Part shown: positions 5,364 through 5,975 of the stretch, piece after piece
Layout of the letters: every line of letters begins with the position of its first letter
How positions within the stretch are numbered: the stretch's first letter is position 1
DNA from: Cyanobium sp. M55B138
Lineage (GTDB): Bacteria; Cyanobacteriota; Cyanobacteriia; PCC-6307; Cyanobiaceae
Reading direction: 5' to 3'
Assembly: GCA_018400215.1 (NCBI GenBank)
Contig: JAGYNF010000105.1
Location: 1-5,975, forward strand
Length of the DNA stretch: 5,975 nt
Notes under the pieces: generated by a model
The model's input: the letters and a program-made list of their open reading frames with translations, nothing else
Told to the model about the DNA's origin: nothing
The model's database searches: none
Program-made: the position numbers and the translations under genes

Positions 5364-5975
5364 ATGCTCCTCGATCTGCGCGGCAAGAAGGCCCTGGTCA
5401 CCGGCATCGCCAACAACAAGTCGATCGCCTGGGGCATCGCCCAGCAACTGCATGCCGCCGGCTGTGAGCTGGGCGTCACCTACCTGCCCGACGAGAAGGG
5501 CCGCTTCGAGGGCAAGGTGCGCGAGCTCACCGCCCCCCTAGCCCCCAGCCTGTTCGAACCCCTCAATGTGCAGGATCCGGCCCAGATCGAGGCGGTGTTC
5601 GATCGCGTGCAGCAGCAGTGGGGTTCGATCGACGTGCTGGTGCACTGCCTGGCCTTCGCCGGCAAGGAGGAGCTGATCGGCGACTATTCCGCCATCAGCC
5701 CCGAGGGCTTCGCCCGGGCCCTGGAGGTGAGCGCCTACTCCCTGGCGCCCCTGTGCCGCTACGCCAAGCCCCTGTTCAACGAAGGCGGCAGCGTGATCAC
5801 CCTCAGCTACCTGGGGGCCGAGCGGGCCATCCCCAACTACAACGTGATGGGCGTGGCCAAGGCGGCCCTGGAGGCCTCCGTGCGCTACCTAGCCGCCGAG
5901 CTGGGTCCGCAGAAGCAGGTGCGCGTCAACGCCATCAGCGCCGGGCCGATCCGCACCCTGGCCAGCTCCGCCATC
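5364..5975 (+). CDS. fabI: Enoyl-[acyl-carrier-protein] reductase (NADH), 3' end beyond window
   Basis: FabI catalyses the last, NADH-dependent reduction in each fatty-acid elongation cycle (type II synthesis, cytosol). The first 204 residues are present and open to the window edge; the family is about 260 aa. The start at 5364 gives MLLDLRGKKALVTGIANNKSIAWGIA, with the divergent glycine-rich cofactor motif of FabI (G14-x5-S20-I-A). Active-site residues are visible as S-Y149-L-G-A-E-R-A and Y159-x6-K166 in PNYNVMGVAKAALE, matching E. coli Y146, Y156 and K163 in spacing. RVNAISAGPIRTLA near the end is the conserved segment before the substrate-binding loop. The gene is divergent from the short photolyase-like gene across a 58-bp gap. 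In my memory of picocyanobacteria hisB follows it, which this window cannot show. It should be essential. Confidence 0.97.
   Translation, partial: MLLDLRGKKALVTGIANNKSIAWGIAQQLHAAGCELGVTYLPDEKGRFEGKVRELTAPLAPSLFEPLNVQDPAQIEAVFDRVQQQWGSIDVLVHCLAFAGKEELIGDYSAISPEGFARALEVSAYSLAPLCRYAKPLFNEGGSVITLSYLGAERAIPNYNVMGVAKAALEASVRYLAAELGPQKQVRVNAISAGPIRTLASSAI

Noticed and set aside
4565..5467. 300-codon rightward open frame opposite the short photolyase-like gene
   Set aside because: It is antisense to conserved FAD-domain motifs and enters fabI in the wrong frame.
5306..5479. Upstream extension of the short photolyase-like gene to 5479
   Set aside because: It would overlap the start and first 116 bases of fabI on the other strand, and the added residues show no family similarity.
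1..5975. tRNA, rRNA, CRISPR, insertion sequence or phage attachment site
   Set aside because: No cloverleaf, repeat-spacer array, transposase or integrase was seen, and almost all the sequence is accounted for by protein genes.

Overview
The window looks like chromosome of a high-GC picocyanobacterium of the Cyanobium / subcluster 5.2 Synechococcus type. Three observations suggest this. The base composition is extremely G+C rich, with almost all third codon positions G or C. The photolyase closely resembles, from memory, the 8-HDF-type enzyme of Anacystis nidulans (Synechococcus). The linkage Nudix - photolyase - DegT aminotransferase - small hypothetical - fabI also matches my memory of marine Synechococcus/Prochlorococcus gene order. 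No HIP1 octamer (GCGATCGC) was found, which fits that clade. The taxonomic call is an inference; no search was run.

Layout, left to right. (1) A rightward pair, a Nudix hydrolase of ADP-ribose pyrophosphatase type (39-599) and a full-length class I CPD photolyase (599-2149), joined by a one-base TGATG stop/start overlap. (2) A leftward DegT/DnrJ/EryC1/StrS PLP aminotransferase (3327-2128) whose 3' end overlaps the photolyase 3' end. (3) A short, relatively AT-rich divergent promoter region (3328-3405) with a perfect 18-bp palindrome and several ATGCAC half-sites. (4) A rightward unrecognised protein with an export or lipoprotein-like N-terminus (3406-4029). It overlaps tail to tail with (5) a leftward two-gene unit: a short photolyase-like FAD-domain protein lacking the antenna domain (5305-4418), then, again through TGATG, a small protein resembling only the N-terminal antenna domain of photolyases (4418-3972). 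(6) A divergent rightward fabI (enoyl-ACP reductase) starts at 5364 and runs off the window edge. The 58-bp gap before it, with the adjoining start, is very G-rich. Genes fill nearly everything; no intergenic stretch reaches 100 bases.

The most interesting part is the 3972-5305 unit. It looks like a photolyase or cryptochrome divided into its two structural domains, encoded as separate, translationally coupled proteins in the reverse of the usual domain order. A complete photolyase lies about 2 kb away. The FAD half keeps the FAD-site signature and two of the three electron-transfer tryptophans, lacks the third at its usual place, and ends in a C-x2-C-x6-C motif that could bind metal. The antenna half has lost the usual Arg-Arg-Asp-Leu-Arg-like motif. 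Whether the two proteins form a complex, and whether it repairs DNA or senses light, cannot be told from sequence.
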